Shown in pieces: positions 52,378-61,915 of a stretch of 64,000 nucleotides of DNA. A model generated the notes under the pieces. It made no database searches, was not told the DNA's origin, and was given only the letters and a program-made list of their open reading frames with translations. How positions within the stretch are numbered: position 1 is the stretch's first letter; the number at the start of each line of letters is the position of its first letter. The stretch is from an uncultured bacterium (GTDB lineage Bacteria; Cyanobacteriota; Vampirovibrionia; Gastranaerophilales; Gastranaerophilaceae): the NCBI GenBank assembly GCA_950022695.1, contig CATLLN010000002.1, forward strand, positions 540,059-604,058, given 5' to 3'. Position numbers and translations under genes: made by a program.

Positions 52378-52408
52378 AACTTCTCTCCTTTTCAAATATA
52401 TAAATTTT

Positions 52409-52437
52409 ATTTTATCAAATTTATTAACATTTGACAA
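52409..52437 (-). promoter_or_regulatory. Promoter of the phase-variable prepilin gene
   Basis: On the minus strand -35 TTGTCA (52437-52432) and -10 TAAAAT (52414-52409) with a 17-base spacer, about 32 bases upstream of ATG 52377. Confidence 0.7.
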
Positions 52438-52501
52438 TATTAAAGTTTTTAGAGGTTTTGCCGTAATTCATGTTGCAACTTATAACATTATGAGGCATGG
52501 T

Positions 52502-52870
52502 ATGTTTAATTCTGTAAATAATCCTTTTGGTCAACGTATTGAATCTGCTATCTCTACAGGTCAAGACAAACAACAACGAGGTCAAGAACAACAAAAAGAT
52601 GAAGAAAAAAGATACCTTGAAAATGATGAAAAAGATGAAGTAAAACTTGGCGGATTACCAATTTTAACAGAAGACGAAGTTTTATTTATGACCAAAAATT
52701 ACATTGAACGATTAAAATCCGAAAATGAAAATCGTGAAAAAGTTATCCAGAAACTTGATAAATTCCTAGCAAAATTTGATGTAAAAAAATTTATGAAACA
52801 GAACCCGAATATGACAAGCGCTGATTTTCACATGATCATGTTTAACGAAACTGCGGGTTTGATAAATTAA
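52502..52870 (+). CDS. Small soluble helical protein, unknown
   Basis: A 122-residue acidic protein, no signal peptide. The start at 52502 has TGAGG six bases before it. The N-terminal third is glutamine-rich and disordered-looking (about 20-45, many Q, E and K). The rest is helical with LTEDEVLFMTKNYIERLKSE and KVIQKLDKFLAKFDVKKF. It lies between two minus-strand prepilin-like genes and converges with the second, overlapping by four bases. Not recognised. Confidence 0.65.
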   Translation: MFNSVNNPFGQRIESAISTGQDKQQRGQEQQKDEEKRYLENDEKDEVKLGGLPILTEDEVLFMTKNYIERLKSENENREKVIQKLDKFLAKFDVKKFMKQNPNMTSADFHMIMFNETAGLIN

Positions 52871-53577
52871 TTTTTATCTTTTATAATAATCCCGGCAGAT
52901 TCTTTCATCATTCTGTCAGTAGTTTTTCCTGCACCGTCTGCATAAGTACAGCTTGCAACTGGCGGCATAATACCAATTTCTTTTGGATATAACTTATTAG
53001 CTGATATTTCTATACCTTTAACCGAGAATGGAAATATGTCTTGTCCCCATTTATTTGGACCTTTACGTCCATTAACATCTATAGCGAACAATTTTAAACC
53101 TGCAGCATCAGTATCAATAATTATTAACATACTATTATCGAGTACATAAGCAGAATTGTGACCATATTTATTAAAGCATCCGGTTCCTTGCGGATAATTA
53201 TCAGGCAAACAACCACCTACAAATGCATTACCTTCACAAGACCTTGTAACACCCATAGCTCTTAAAAAAGCCTTAGTAAGCTGCACGCAACCACTATTAC
53301 CCGAATCACCTAAATCGCTCCAATTTAACCCAAAATCGTTTATTTCATCCCCTGATGGAGCATAATAACATTGATAAATTTTTCCTTCATCAACCGTAAT
53401 GTTCTTTAATGCAGAACTCATTTTTGAATACGCTGTTCTAAACTGTGCAAGTCTTGCTCTTTGCTGAACAGATGCACCTACAGTAGATAAAGTCATTGTT
53501 GCAAGTGCCCCTAAAAGTGCTATTGTTAATAAAACTTCAGATAGTGTATACGCAAATTTTTTATTCATCAAACTCAT
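52867..53577 (-). CDS. Prepilin-like protein with variant motif
   Basis: A 236-residue pseudopilin-like protein. The motif FAYTLSEVLLTIALLGALATM (about 8-28) keeps the hydrophobic helix and the Glu at about +5, but has Tyr rather than Phe at the cleavage position. The mature part carries several paired cysteines (QCYY, GCVQL, SCEGN, GCLPD, GCFNK) and the IDVNGRKGPNKWGQDIFPF segment shared with the pilin at 15219. The ATG at 53577 has only a weak site (GGGG); an alternative ATG is at 53568. Its stop overlaps the small gene at 52502. Confidence 0.8.
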   Translation of the reverse strand: MSLMNKKFAYTLSEVLLTIALLGALATMTLSTVGASVQQRARLAQFRTAYSKMSSALKNITVDEGKIYQCYYAPSGDEINDFGLNWSDLGDSGNSGCVQLTKAFLRAMGVTRSCEGNAFVGGCLPDNYPQGTGCFNKYGHNSAYVLDNSMLIIIDTDAAGLKLFAIDVNGRKGPNKWGQDIFPFSVKGIEISANKLYPKEIGIMPPVASCTYADGAGKTTDRMMKESAGIIIKDKN

Positions 53578-53653
53578 ACTTATAAAACCCCGCTTAGGCT
53601 ATATACTAATTTTAACACATTAATCACTTTCAGTCAATGAAAAATGGCTAAAA

Positions 53654-54568
53654 TCAAGCTCTAGGGTGGGTTTCATTGTATACTTCTTTCATGTGCTGCA
53701 TCGAAATATGTGTATAAATCTGAGTATTTGATATACTTGCATGTCCTAAAAGCTCTTGTACAACCCTTAAATCTGCTCCGTTTTCAATTAAATGAGTCGC
53801 AAAACTATGCCTGAACATATGCGGTGTAACCTTCTTAGGCAATTCAATTTTATCAACAATGTCATTTATAACATTTCTAATCATCTTGGTTTGAAGCCTG
53901 TATCCTGTTTTATTTATAAAAACAGGAGTAGTATCTGTTATCGGCTCCAGCGGAAAACCTTTTGCTACAAGCGGTCTTGCAAAATCAATATACCCTTGTA
54001 AATAACCCTTAGCTCTATCTGTCACAAGAATAATTCTTTCTTTTGACCCTTTACCAAAAACAGTAATTTCATTATTTTCAAGGTTAAGATTACCGAAGTT
54101 CAAACCGCTGAGTTCGGAAACACGCATTCCGCTCGCCCATAAAAGCTCTAAAATCGCACGGTTTCTATATCCTGCCGGAGTATCAATATTAATATTACTC
54201 AAAATCTGTTCTATCTCATCCGTTGTTAGGAATTTTGGCAACGACTTCGGTCGTTTGGGGGATATTAAACTTTCTGCCGGATTATTATCAACTTTTTTCT
54301 CCCTATGCAAGTATTTATAAAAGGTTCGGATGGATGCAATCTTTCTTGCAACAGTCGTTTTTTTATAATCGAATATCTTTATAAAATGTAAATATTCCCG
54401 TACTTTTGAAAATTTTACATCCTCACATTGCTCTTCGCCAAGCCAGATTAAATATGCTAAAATATCAGCATAGTAAGCTTTTGCAGTGTGCTGTGAAAAA
54501 TTTTTTTCTACTAAAATATATGATTTAAAATCATCTAAATCCTGTTTTGATTTTGCGTTTAATGCCAT
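53654..54568 (-). CDS. xerD: Tyrosine recombinase XerC/XerD-type
   Basis: A 304-residue site-specific recombinase that resolves chromosome dimers. N-terminal SAM-like domain: NFSQHTAKAYYADILAYLIW. Catalytic residues are in ASGMRVSEL (Arg about 148), FGKGSKER (Lys, about 174), the HMFRHSFATHL motif (His, Arg, about 248-251), and the LLGHASISNTQIYTHI pair (His, Tyr, about 271-280). XerC versus XerD cannot be decided by sequence alone, and a solitary lineage-type Xer is possible. No second copy is in the window. Confidence 0.87.
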   Translation of the reverse strand: MALNAKSKQDLDDFKSYILVEKNFSQHTAKAYYADILAYLIWLGEEQCEDVKFSKVREYLHFIKIFDYKKTTVARKIASIRTFYKYLHREKKVDNNPAESLISPKRPKSLPKFLTTDEIEQILSNINIDTPAGYRNRAILELLWASGMRVSELSGLNFGNLNLENNEITVFGKGSKERIILVTDRAKGYLQGYIDFARPLVAKGFPLEPITDTTPVFINKTGYRLQTKMIRNVINDIVDKIELPKKVTPHMFRHSFATHLIENGADLRVVQELLGHASISNTQIYTHISMQHMKEVYNETHPRA

Positions 54569-54657
54569 ATGTTAACCTTGTTGCTTTTTTCTGATAACTA
54601 TTATACAATATTTTCATAAGATTTAGAATAGTTATAAGTAAAAAAGTAGGTGAAAAC

Positions 54658-56460
54658 ATGAATTGTAAAAAATTATTAGTTACTTCAATGATTTTAACAT
54701 CTTGTATTCTTTGTGCACCTCATGTGTTTGCTGCTCAGCCTATAAAAGTTCAGGTATCTAAAAGTTACGTTGATATAAGCAAATTAATTGAATATAACAA
54801 TTATGAAGATGCTGATCAACGTCTGAAAGCAATATTGAGTAAAAACCCTAATGATATGGATGCTAAAGCATTACAGTTGATTTCTCAGGCAAAACAATGG
54901 AAATTAGCGCCTACGCAGGCAGAACTCGATAAATTATTGAAAAAATACCCAAATAAGCCTGAGTTTCACTACGCTCAAGGTCTTGTTTACTTAATGAGAG
55001 AAACATCTTCAGATGTTGAATATATTAAAAATATCGCAAACTTATCTAATGCTGCAATTAAAGAATTTGTTACAGCAGTAAATCTTGATAGTACATATTA
55101 TCAAGCATACAATGCAATGGGTGTTGCAAACTTAAAATTAGGTAACAAAAAGGATGCACAAGATTTATTCAAAGTAGCTTTGAAAAATAATCCTAACTTT
55201 GCACCTGCTTACGATAACCTAGGTAATGTTGCAATGCTTGACGGCGATTTAGATCAGGCTGAAAAATATTACTTACAAGCAATCAAATGTAATTCACACA
55301 ACCCGACTTCTATGTATCATATGGGTCAAGTTGAAGCAAGACGCGGTGATTACACAAAAGCTTTAACCTGGTTAAACCACTCACTTCACATCAACCCGAA
55401 TTCATCTCCGGGATGGAATCTTCAAGGTGAATTGTATTTAAAACAAGGTAACCAGGCTGCAGCTATAAATTCTTTCAAAAAAGCAATCCACGTAAAACCT
55501 GAAAATATACGTCCGTATATCAATCTTGCAGGTGTTTACGAAAGAAGAGCAGACCACGAATTTGCTATGGAAGAACTTAAAACAGCTATTATCTTAAATC
55601 CTAACTATAAAGAAGGTATTTATAGAGTTGCTAATATGTCTTTAGAAACTAAAAAATACCAGCAAGCTCTTGAATACTATTCAAGATTATTAGGTGATAA
55701 AACATATAACAACAATGCTATTATCGGTTTGGCAAATACATATTATGAAATGTCAAAAGATACAGCAGACAGCAGAGATTTCACAACAAATAAAGACGTA
55801 TACCTTGCTTATGATTACGTAAACGAAGCAATTCAAAGAACTCCAAATGATTTGAAACTTCACCTTGCAAAAATCAAATTAAGCAAACTTACACACCAGA
55901 TGGAATTAACTCAAGATAACCTTAATTACATTGTACAATCAGCAAGCAACAGCTTAATGGATACAGTAATCAAAGGTGAAGCATTCCTTTCTCTGGGACG
56001 TGAAAAAGATGCTGTATATACATTTGAAAACGCAATTAACTTTGCAAACAGTGTTGATGATGAATTATACTTAGCTGAAATCCTTGTTCAGCATAAACAA
56101 TTCAGAACAGCAAGAAAAGCTCTTCAAAAAGTTATGATGGCTGATCCTGATAACAGAATTGCAGAAAACGGTATTCACTATATCAACTTATGCGAAATGA
56201 AATCAAACGAATTCTTTGAAATTGCACTTCGCCAATACAAAGAAGGCAACTACGCATCTGCTATTGAATACTGCAACAGAGCAATCGACTTTTATCACAA
56301 CGCACCGTCAATTGCTAAGTTAAAAGCTCAGTCTTACGAAGCTGAAGGAAACTATCAAGGCGCAGTAAAATACTATACACAGTACTTAGCATTAGCACCT
56401 AACGCATCTGACAAAGATGCCGTTCTTCAAAGAATCGCAGTATTCCAGCAAAAAATCTAG
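54658..56460 (+). CDS. Secreted TPR-repeat protein (600 residues)
   Basis: A signal peptide (about 1-25, KKLLVTSMILTSCILCAPHVFA) precedes about twelve TPR-type repeats over 35-595 (examples: AYNAMGVANLKLGNKKDAQD and AYDNLGNVAMLDGDLDQAEK). The protein resembles the one at 47752 but is not adjacent, so the lineage has several such scaffolds. A TAGGTGA site precedes the ATG. The next two genes (85-residue protein and engB) follow closely. The ligand is unknown; it is probably in the periplasm or at the outer membrane. Confidence 0.85.
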   Translation: MNCKKLLVTSMILTSCILCAPHVFAAQPIKVQVSKSYVDISKLIEYNNYEDADQRLKAILSKNPNDMDAKALQLISQAKQWKLAPTQAELDKLLKKYPNKPEFHYAQGLVYLMRETSSDVEYIKNIANLSNAAIKEFVTAVNLDSTYYQAYNAMGVANLKLGNKKDAQDLFKVALKNNPNFAPAYDNLGNVAMLDGDLDQAEKYYLQAIKCNSHNPTSMYHMGQVEARRGDYTKALTWLNHSLHINPNSSPGWNLQGELYLKQGNQAAAINSFKKAIHVKPENIRPYINLAGVYERRADHEFAMEELKTAIILNPNYKEGIYRVANMSLETKKYQQALEYYSRLLGDKTYNNNAIIGLANTYYEMSKDTADSRDFTTNKDVYLAYDYVNEAIQRTPNDLKLHLAKIKLSKLTHQMELTQDNLNYIVQSASNSLMDTVIKGEAFLSLGREKDAVYTFENAINFANSVDDELYLAEILVQHKQFRTARKALQKVMMADPDNRIAENGIHYINLCEMKSNEFFEIALRQYKEGNYASAIEYCNRAIDFYHNAPSIAKLKAQSYEAEGNYQGAVKYYTQYLALAPNASDKDAVLQRIAVFQQKI

Positions 56461-56466
56461 CAGACA

Positions 56467-56724
56467 ATGAAGAAAAAATTCGATATAAGAAAAACATTTG
56501 AAACATTTTTGAGAGAGCCTCTTAGTATTTTAACTGAGGGGCTGTTTCAAATAGTAAATATTCAAGCAAATATTTTCAATCAAGAATCCTCTTTCAGCAT
56601 TGATTTTATAAAAAATAAAACACAACTGACAGTTGTAAACAATGAAAAGATGGCAAATTTGTTTCAAACAGTTTTATACAAAAGCAAAGTTAAAGAAGTA
56701 AAAGAAAAAGCAGCATCAAAATGA
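56467..56724 (+). CDS. Small protein between TPR gene and engB, unknown
   Basis: An 85-residue basic protein (FDIRKTFETFLREPLSILTEGL start, EVKEKAASK end), mostly helical, with a short hydrophobic middle. No ribosome site is obvious upstream (AGCAGACA ATG). It overlaps engB by four bases (ATGA), so translation is coupled. Not recognised. Confidence 0.62.
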   Translation: MKKKFDIRKTFETFLREPLSILTEGLFQIVNIQANIFNQESSFSIDFIKNKTQLTVVNNEKMANLFQTVLYKSKVKEVKEKAASK

Positions 56725-57290
56725 AACCATATTTAAACGCAAAATTTTTAATAAGTGCAGAAAAATTAAGTCAGTGTCCAGATTACACATTGCCTGAGTT
56801 TCCGCTTTTGGGTAGGTCAAATGTCGGCAAATCATCATTTATCAACGGACTTTCAAATAATAAGAAACTTGCTAAAACCTCAAATGTTCCGGGAAAAACA
56901 AGGCTTATTAACTTTTTTAATTTTTCTGATGAATTTATGATTGCGGATTTACCGGGATACGGCTATGCTAAGGTTTCTATTGAAGCAAGAAATAAATGGC
57001 AGAAGTATTTGGAAGAATATCTTTTAAAGCGTGAACAAATTCACACTCTTGTTCAGCTTGTTGATGCGCGTCACGAGATACAAAAAAACGATTTCCAAAT
57101 GCGTGAATGGGTATTGGCTTATGATTTACCTGTTATAACAGTTGTCACAAAAATAGATTGTATTTCAAAAAACAAAATTCAGAGTGCATTAGCACATGTT
57201 CGTAAGGAATTTGGCGGCGAAATATTCCCATTCAGCGCAGTAGACAACAGATACAACGAAAAAATACTGGAATTCTTTACATCAAAGTAG
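56721..57290 (+). CDS. engB: Ribosome biogenesis GTPase EngB/YsxC
   Basis: A 189-residue GTPase required for assembly of the large ribosomal subunit. P-loop GRSNVGKSSFING (about 32), the TSNVPGKTRLINFF switch (about 55), DLPGYGYA (about 76), the TKIDC guanine motif (about 142) and FSAVD near the end. The ATG overlaps the stop of the 85-residue gene. Confidence 0.93.
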   Translation: MKPYLNAKFLISAEKLSQCPDYTLPEFPLLGRSNVGKSSFINGLSNNKKLAKTSNVPGKTRLINFFNFSDEFMIADLPGYGYAKVSIEARNKWQKYLEEYLLKREQIHTLVQLVDARHEIQKNDFQMREWVLAYDLPVITVVTKIDCISKNKIQSALAHVRKEFGGEIFPFSAVDNRYNEKILEFFTSK

Positions 57291-57637
57291 AAAAGTTTAT
57301 AAAAAAATCAGAACTTGATTTAACCGATTATGCCTAAATTTATTAAAGATGAAGAGTTTTTAATAAATAATCTTGAATTACAATTACAATCAAATCACAC
57401 CTGAATTTTACAAATTAATTGAAAAAGATTTGATATAATTATAGTTTCAAGCAATAAAAATGCCTGAGTCTTTTTAACATACATCCAGGCAATAATATTT
57501 GTTCTCTTTTTCATACAATAATGCATTAAAACATTTTATGTCTTTATGCTTAAATTCTATTTTTATTTATAATTTATCTGGTCATTTAAATCCCTATCTG
57601 TTTATATAGAATATTAAACATGATAACATTTTTCTAT
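57291..57637. other. Intergenic region with no supported gene
   Basis: Very AT-rich. The only open frame with an ATG is 24 codons (57331 onward, ending HT), too short and without a ribosome site to support. A TGCCTG/CAGGCA hairpin (57461-57466, 57486-57491) with a T-run on the minus strand could end an unseen minus-strand transcript. Confidence 0.35.
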
Positions 57638-57703
57638 TAGACAATCGGGTAATTATATTTTTATAATATAGTGATAACCATTTCCATTTTTATAATATAA
57701 TGA
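57638..57703 (+). promoter_or_regulatory. Duplicated promoter element upstream of the flavodiiron gene
   Basis: An 18-bp direct repeat, ATTTTTATAATATA(G/A)TGA, at 57657-57674 and 57686-57703 (17 of 18 identical) places a TATAAT-type -10 in each copy (57662, 57691). The first also has TAGACA at 57638-57643 with an 18-base spacer. Either copy could direct transcription of the flavodiiron and ferritin genes. Confidence 0.55.
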
Positions 57704-57723
57704 AGAAAAAGATAGGAGAAAAA

Positions 57724-58929
57724 ATGTATAATACTAAAAAAATAACCGAAGATTTATTCTGGGTTGGAGCAAATGACAGAAGAATTTCACTTTTTGAAAG
57801 TGTTTATCCCGTACCGACCGGAGTTTCATATAATTCATACCTTTTAATGGATGAAAAAACAGTTTTACTTGATACTGTTGATAAATCAGTTAATCACCAA
57901 TTTTTGGAAAATGTTGCACATGTTTTGAACGGCAAAAATCTTGATTATTTGATAATCAACCATATGGAACCGGATCATTGTGCTGAAATTCCAACAATTG
58001 TTGCTAAATACCCGAATGTTAAGATTGTATGTAATGCAAAAATTCAAACAATGATTAAACAATTCTTTGATTTTGAACTTCCTGAAGAACAATATATGAT
58101 TGTAAAAGAAGGCGACTGTTTAAATACAGGCAGACACAATTTAACATTTGTATTTGCTCCGATGGTTCATTGGCCGGAAGTTATGGTAACTTATGATACT
58201 GTTGATAAAATTTTATTTTCAGCTGATGCTTTTGGCAGCTTTGGAGCAATTGACGGTAATATTTTTGCTGATGAAGTTGATTTTGACCATAGATATATGG
58301 ATGAAGCAAGACGTTATTATACAAATATTGTCGGCAAATACGGTCAACAGGTTCAAATGTTATTGAAAAAAGCTGCCAATATTGATATTCAAATGATTTG
58401 TCCACTTCATGGATATGTTTGGCGCAAAGATTTAGACAAATTCATTGATAAATACGTAAAATGGTCAACTTATACACCTGAAATAAATTCCGTTATGATA
58501 GCATACGCTTCAGTTTATGGCGGAACACAAAACGCAGCAGAAATTTTAGCAGGTAAATTAGCGCAAAACGGTGTAAAAGACATTAAAATGTATGATGTTT
58601 CAGTAACACATCCATCTTATATTTTATCAGATGCATTTAAGTACTCTCACATTGTATTTGCTTCAACCACATATAATAACGGAATTTTTGTTAATATGGA
58701 AAATCTTTTACACGATATCGTTGCCCATAACCTTCAAAACCGCAAAATTGCAATCCTTGAAAACGGTTCCTGGGCACCTGTTTCAGGCAAATTAATGACA
58801 GAAGTTTTATCAGGACTTAAAAACACAGAAATTATAAAAGCCGGTGTGTCATTAAAATCTGCTGTTAAAACAGATAAATACGAAGAATTAGAAAATCTTG
58901 CAAAAACAATTACCGAAAGTATGAAATAA
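57724..58929 (+). CDS. Flavodiiron protein (FprA/Flv type)
   Basis: Cytoplasmic O2 or NO reductase of 401 residues, with no reductase domain at the end. The beta-lactamase-like diiron domain has NHMEPDHCAE (about 80-88), APMVHWPEVM (His about 149), LFSADAFG (Asp about 168) and CPLHGYVW (His about 228). The flavodoxin-like domain (about 255-400) begins SVMIAYASVYGGTQNAAE, the FMN phosphate loop, and includes STTYNNGIF. The ATG at 57724 has an AGGAG site. It lies upstream of ferritin, consistent with a role in oxygen and iron protection in an anaerobe. Confidence 0.92.
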   Translation: MYNTKKITEDLFWVGANDRRISLFESVYPVPTGVSYNSYLLMDEKTVLLDTVDKSVNHQFLENVAHVLNGKNLDYLIINHMEPDHCAEIPTIVAKYPNVKIVCNAKIQTMIKQFFDFELPEEQYMIVKEGDCLNTGRHNLTFVFAPMVHWPEVMVTYDTVDKILFSADAFGSFGAIDGNIFADEVDFDHRYMDEARRYYTNIVGKYGQQVQMLLKKAANIDIQMICPLHGYVWRKDLDKFIDKYVKWSTYTPEINSVMIAYASVYGGTQNAAEILAGKLAQNGVKDIKMYDVSVTHPSYILSDAFKYSHIVFASTTYNNGIFVNMENLLHDIVAHNLQNRKIAILENGSWAPVSGKLMTEVLSGLKNTEIIKAGVSLKSAVKTDKYEELENLAKTITESMK

Positions 58930-58941
58930 AGGAGAAAGATT

Positions 58942-59451
58942 ATGTTAAACAAAAAATTAGAAAATGCTTTTAACGACCAAATTAACAAAGAACTTTATTC
59001 TGAATATTTATACCTTGGAATGAAGGCTATTTTTGCTGACCTAAACTTACCGGGTTTTGTAAACTGGTTTGATGTTCAGGTACAAGAAGAAAGAGCTCAT
59101 GCAATGGGAATGTTTGATTACGTATTTGAACGTAACGGAAAAGTTGAATTAGCTGCAATCGACAAACCTGAAATCAAAGGTTCAACACCATTAGAAATAT
59201 TTGAACAGGTTTTGGAACACGAAGAATATGTAACATCACGCATTAATGCATTAATGGATGTTGCTGAAGAAGTTAAAGACCGCGCAGCTTTATCATTCTT
59301 GGACTGGTACTTAAAAGAACAGGTTGAAGAAGAATCAAACGTTGGCGGTGTTCTAGCTAACTTACGACTAATCGGTGATGATAAAAAAGCATTATTTATG
59401 CTTGATAAAGAATTAGCTACAAGAGTATTTAATCCTCCTGTTATCGGCTAG
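58942..59451 (+). CDS. ftnA: Non-heme ferritin
   Basis: Iron-storage protein of 169 residues. The ferroxidase residues are visible: Glu in QINKELYSEYLYLG (about 17), the EERAHAMGMFDYV helix (about 49-53), the HEEYVTSRI segment (about 92) and the later QVEEESNVGG (about 127). Four-helix bundle length is normal. GGAGA site, 12 bases behind the flavodiiron gene; probably the same transcript. Strong terminator follows. Confidence 0.95.
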   Translation: MLNKKLENAFNDQINKELYSEYLYLGMKAIFADLNLPGFVNWFDVQVQEERAHAMGMFDYVFERNGKVELAAIDKPEIKGSTPLEIFEQVLEHEEYVTSRINALMDVAEEVKDRAALSFLDWYLKEQVEEESNVGGVLANLRLIGDDKKALFMLDKELATRVFNPPVIG

Positions 59452-59480
59452 GTTTTCAGTTGGACGGAACAATATTATAT

Positions 59481-59512
59481 GGCGCGGCTCAAAATTGAGC
59501 CGCGCCGCTTTT
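59481..59512. terminator. Strong terminator between ferritin and aminotransferase genes
   Basis: GGCGCGGCTC/GAGCCGCGCC (10 bp, loop AAAATT), followed by GCTTTTAT on the plus strand. Serves ftnA; the minus-strand aminotransferase gene ends next to it. Confidence 0.9.
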
Positions 59513-60620
59513 ATAACCATTCTGAAAAAATTTTTAGTGCTTTTCTTAGTTGTTCAAAATTATTTCCATAACCAATTCTTAGATATTTATCCATTTCAAG
59601 CGTTTCACCGGGCAGTATCATAACCCCTGTTTCTTCTTGTAAGCGCTTACAAAGGTCCACAGAACTCAATGGTGCATCATAATAAACAAATGCTGTAGTT
59701 CCACCTTGAGGGGTTACAAGACGCACTTTAGGCTCTGATTTTGCCCAATCTGTCAGAATCTTTTTACCTGTTGCAATTTTTGCCAGATTTCGCTCAATAA
59801 TTTTATCCTTATTTTCAATCGCAAGCGCAGCAAAATAATCATCCAGAATTCCAACACTTATTGTATTATATTCACGCTGGGAATTAATTTGTTCCATAAT
59901 ATTTTCATCAGCTGCAATCCAACCTAAACGCAGACCCGCAAGCGAAAAAACTTTTGACATACTCCCTGTTGAAATACCTTTATCATAAATATCTGCAATA
60001 GATTCCCCAAAAGGATTTCCGCTGTGATTTAGCCCGCGATACACCTCATCACACAGAATATATGCATCCGCTTTTTTAGCTATTTCTACAATTTTCACCA
60101 ACATTTCATCTGGAATCACTGCACCTGTCGGATTATTCGGATTGTTAATACAAATAAGTTTTGTATCCTGCCCGACAACTTTTTCAAGTTTTTCTAAATC
60201 AGGAAGCCAGTTATTTTTTTCTTCCAAAAAAAACATTTTAACATCAGCACCAAATGATTTTGGAATTGAATAATGCTGTTGATAAGTCGGCACAACCGAT
60301 ACAACTTTATCTCCCGGTTCAACAAGAGTAAGCATAACAAGATGATTTGCTCCAATTGCGCCATGTGTTATTGTAATATTTTCAGCAGATTGGTTTTTAT
60401 ACATTGTACAAATTGCATTTTTAAGTCTTTCACTACCGTGAATCGCACCGTAATTCAATTTACGCGAAAAAATTTCATTTATATGACTTTCCCGTCCGCC
60501 GACAAGTTCCAAAAGTTCATCTATTGATAAAGACTCAACGCAAGTATCTGCCAAATCATACACTGCATCTTTTTCGTATTTATTAAACCATTTTTCTACT
60601 TTAAATTTATCTATTTTCAT
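59511..60620 (-). CDS. Aminotransferase class I/II, PLP-dependent
   Basis: A fold-type I aminotransferase of 369 residues. The substrate/PLP pocket has GAIGANHLVMLTL (about 86), INNPNNPTGA (about 157), DEVYRGL (about 193) and the catalytic lysine SGSMSKVFSLAGLRLGW-type segment here written GSMSKVFSLAGLRLGW (about 216). The C-terminal arginine (RIGYG, about 350) binds the substrate carboxylate. It could be a capreomycidine/MalY-like or aspartate-type enzyme; sequence alone does not decide. A small gene follows on the same strand upstream (60628). Confidence 0.88.
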   Translation of the reverse strand: MKIDKFKVEKWFNKYEKDAVYDLADTCVESLSIDELLELVGGRESHINEIFSRKLNYGAIHGSERLKNAICTMYKNQSAENITITHGAIGANHLVMLTLVEPGDKVVSVVPTYQQHYSIPKSFGADVKMFFLEEKNNWLPDLEKLEKVVGQDTKLICINNPNNPTGAVIPDEMLVKIVEIAKKADAYILCDEVYRGLNHSGNPFGESIADIYDKGISTGSMSKVFSLAGLRLGWIAADENIMEQINSQREYNTISVGILDDYFAALAIENKDKIIERNLAKIATGKKILTDWAKSEPKVRLVTPQGGTTAFVYYDAPLSSVDLCKRLQEETGVMILPGETLEMDKYLRIGYGNNFEQLRKALKIFSEWL

Positions 60621-60627
60621 ACACTAA

Positions 60628-61380
60628 TTAAAGCGGAAACATAGATAATTTTAAACTGCCTTTAAATAAATACTTCAATTTTGTCATAAAAGGAAAAGCT
60701 TCAAGCGCCATCATTATTGTCCTTTTTTCAATTCCTAAAGCCGACAATTTTTTAACATCACAATCAAGCCATGATATTAAATATGTCACAGTTTTAAGAT
60801 TATAATCACAGCAATATTTTTTATGCGCCGATAACAAAAATTCGTAAATATCTTCAAAAGTATAATCCAGATTTTTATTAGTCAAAATAGAACGAATAAT
60901 ATCAACCGTTGTTGAACCGCCGTCATTTTCGTAAAACCTTACACTTTCGTCCAGCATAAATTCTAAACTTGGAAGATTAGTTATCCCCAGAGTTTTCATT
61001 GAATTTTTGGGAACAGTCATTTTTTTATTACGATTTTCAAAAACATCCCAAACTTCTTTAGCTTTACGATTTAAGTATTCTTTTGCAGCTTTAAATTCTT
61101 TTTCTGCACCGTATTTTGATTTTAAATACTTAATATCATTAACTGAATCTTTATCAATTGCTTTTGCAAGTTTTACAGCAATCTCCATTGCTTTTTTATC
61201 AGGCAGGTCGCAATCCAAAAGCAATACTCCAAAAGGATTTGTACTAAACGAACTTACGCTGGCTGCTAAAGATGCTGTTGGTTTGTTATTTCGAACAAAC
61301 ACACAGGAAACATTTTCTTGATTTGAAAATATTTCATCAAAAATATCACAGTCTTTTTGTGCTGCCAATACTTTTTCCAT
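60628..61380 (-). CDS. Conserved-looking soluble protein, unknown
   Basis: A 250-residue cytoplasmic protein, mostly helical and lysine-rich. Visible parts: QENVSCVFVRNNKPTASLAA (strand region about 22), LLLDCDLPDKKAMEIAVKLAK (about 53), NRKAKEVWDVFENRNKKM (about 104) and YLISWLDCDVKKLSALGIEK (about 203). I recognise no family. It lies seven bases upstream of the aminotransferase on the same strand, so the two may be one operon. Confidence 0.55.
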   Translation of the reverse strand: MEKVLAAQKDCDIFDEIFSNQENVSCVFVRNNKPTASLAASVSSFSTNPFGVLLLDCDLPDKKAMEIAVKLAKAIDKDSVNDIKYLKSKYGAEKEFKAAKEYLNRKAKEVWDVFENRNKKMTVPKNSMKTLGITNLPSLEFMLDESVRFYENDGGSTTVDIIRSILTNKNLDYTFEDIYEFLLSAHKKYCCDYNLKTVTYLISWLDCDVKKLSALGIEKRTIMMALEAFPFMTKLKYLFKGSLKLSMFPL

Positions 61381-61443
61381 GTAAATTTCCCCTATATATT
61401 AATAAAGGATTTTTGACTGAAAAAATTGACTGATTGTAACAGT

Positions 61444-61866
61444 TTAATTTACAATTTTGCAAATTCCATGTGATTTTGAATGTCTTGTTCCAAAAACAGG
61501 ATTATCATAAGTTATTTCGCCGACAGAAGAATATTCGCCTTTTGCTCTGTTAATCACAACATGAGACATCATAATAAAATCATCCGTCATAGATTGGAAA
61601 TCAAATTCTATTTTGTCTACTTCAAAATAAGTAACTTTAAATATTGGTTGTTTTTGCAGATAAATTTTTTTGTAAGGTTCATCAATCATAAAAACTCTAA
61701 ATTGCTTATTTTTAGTAACAATAGAATTATTAGAATTATAGATAATTTCTTCAAAATCACACCTAAGCTTTTGCATAGTATTAAATTCGGGAACAAACGC
61801 ATCAGCAAAAACCGCACTAACAGTTAATGAAATAAATAAAAAAAGTAAAAAAAGCTTCGTCTTCAT
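61444..61866 (-). CDS. Small secreted protein, unknown
   Basis: A 140-residue protein from ATG 61866 (an upstream frame start at 61884 is possible). A signal peptide (KTKLFLLFLFISLTVSAVFAD, cleavage about 20-22) precedes a beta-rich domain with NSIVTKNKQFRVFMIDEPYK and KIEFDFQSMTDDFIMMSHVV. The C-terminus has two cysteine-containing elements only weakly. A role in the envelope is likely; the family is unknown. Confidence 0.62.
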   Translation of the reverse strand: MKTKLFLLFLFISLTVSAVFADAFVPEFNTMQKLRCDFEEIIYNSNNSIVTKNKQFRVFMIDEPYKKIYLQKQPIFKVTYFEVDKIEFDFQSMTDDFIMMSHVVINRAKGEYSSVGEITYDNPVFGTRHSKSHGICKIVN

Positions 61867-61915
61867 AACAAAATAATACAACAAATAAAAATTTTTATGA
61901 TATCATTATAATAAT

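Noticed and set aside
57331..57405. 24-codon open frame between engB and the flavodiiron gene
   Set aside because: Too short, no ribosome binding site, and no reason to believe it is translated.
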